From NCBI GenBank assembly GCA_903831825.1, contig CAIKZE010000090.1:1-55099 (forward strand): a stretch of DNA of 55,099 bases, read 5' to 3'. The position numbers and the translations under genes were made by a program. The notes under the pieces are model-generated. The model saw only the letters and a program-made list of their open reading frames with translations. It was not told the origin of the DNA and ran no database searches. This DNA comes from an uncultured Lentisphaeria bacterium. Lineage in GTDB: Bacteria; Verrucomicrobiota; Lentisphaeria; Victivallales; Victivallaceae. Shown here in pieces: positions 54,914-55,099 of this stretch (position 1 is the stretch's first letter; the number at the start of each line of letters is the position of its first letter).

Positions 54914-55099
54914 AACATTCTCCAGGAACTTAATGATTGTTGTTATACTCTATCAGGTTGAAAATTTAAAATAGATTGCGAAGATTTTGAGAATTGGTTC
55001 GTATTCTGAGAGGCTGCCGATACCGGGGTATCGAAGGCCTCGAAGAGTGCGAATCCAAACTCAAAAGATCGCAACCGCTTTGGGCGAGTGCCTTGCGGC
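54914..55099. other. intergenic end of window with a large palindrome
   Basis: Upstream region of the giant gene. Holds palindrome copy c (54976-55074); nothing else recognised. Confidence 0.5.
54976..55074 (+). repeat. about 100-bp imperfect palindrome, copy c
   Basis: Nested pairs around centre 55025.5: TTGCG/CGCAA, TTTTGAG/CTCAAAA, TTCG/CGAA, GAGGC/GCCTC, core CGATACC-gg-GGTATCG. Same architecture as copies a and b; read on minus it shares CTTTTG-GTTTG and AATTC-CAAAATC with copy a. Confidence 0.75.

Noticed and set aside
1-55099. tRNA, rRNA or riboswitch genes
   Set aside because: No cloverleaf with T-loop or anticodon pattern, no rRNA sequence and no recognised riboswitch core was found by eye in the gaps.

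Overview
This 55-kb stretch looks like chromosome of a Gram-negative bacterium of the PVC group, most probably Lentisphaerota (Victivallales-like). That is inferred from lpxA (lipid A synthesis), a type IV prepilin-like protein with both the N-terminal [16 protein letters not shown] helix and a C-terminal H-X9-DG motif, a glycosidase locus with a secreted DUF4838 protein, an McsA/McsB pair outside Firmicutes, and intergenic islands rich in hairpins. No rRNA, tRNA, phage, CRISPR array or intact insertion sequence was seen. 36 protein genes are supported.

Layout. 1-1013 is a gene-free island of degenerate repeats. 1014-5398 (minus) carries a one-helix protein, rodA, purA and a YkgJ-type cysteine-cluster protein. 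5597-10856 (plus) carries proA, mtaB, lpxA and gpmI, closed by a clear intrinsic terminator. 10913-12218 is a second repeat island holding inverted copies of modules from the first. 12219-16265 is accessory: a Fic protein and a secreted alpha/beta hydrolase flanked by about 312-bp direct repeats. 16266-29636 is mixed housekeeping: metG (minus); pepF coupled to a deacetylase-like gene (plus); mcsA-mcsB-histidine kinase (minus); a class II aldolase divergent from mtnP; an aminopropyltransferase-like methyltransferase-fold protein with a separate membrane partner; a DUF2062 protein; and bacteriohemerythrin.

29821-40995 looks like a carbohydrate-use locus: MFS transporter, AraC regulator, prepilin-like protein, secreted DUF4838 protein and two large tandem paralogous glycosidase-like proteins. 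Three CTGTA-centred repeats with exact 21-bp spacing lie between the regulator and the prepilin gene and are good AraC-operator candidates. 40996-46594 is a threonine-catabolism region: XRE-cupin regulator, tdh with a promoter/operator, a cysteine-synthase-like gene, a CapA-like phosphatase and kbl. 46760-54913 holds an rRNA-methyltransferase-like gene and, on minus, a 1715-residue secreted coiled-coil/TPR protein followed 9 bp later by a GT39-like membrane protein with TPRs.

The most novel-looking signals are non-coding. (1) A roughly 55-nt cloverleaf-like element (outer stem AGTACC/GGTACT, two hairpins with complementary TCC and GGA loops) occurs four times with compensatory base changes. 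(2) A roughly 100-bp imperfect palindrome with a GATACC/CATACC core occurs three times; two copies differ by paired compensatory substitutions in two stems. (3) 9-bp-period minisatellites and hairpin modules make up the islands, which mostly sit 3' of transcription units. All identifications were made by eye from sequence motifs; no database search was run.
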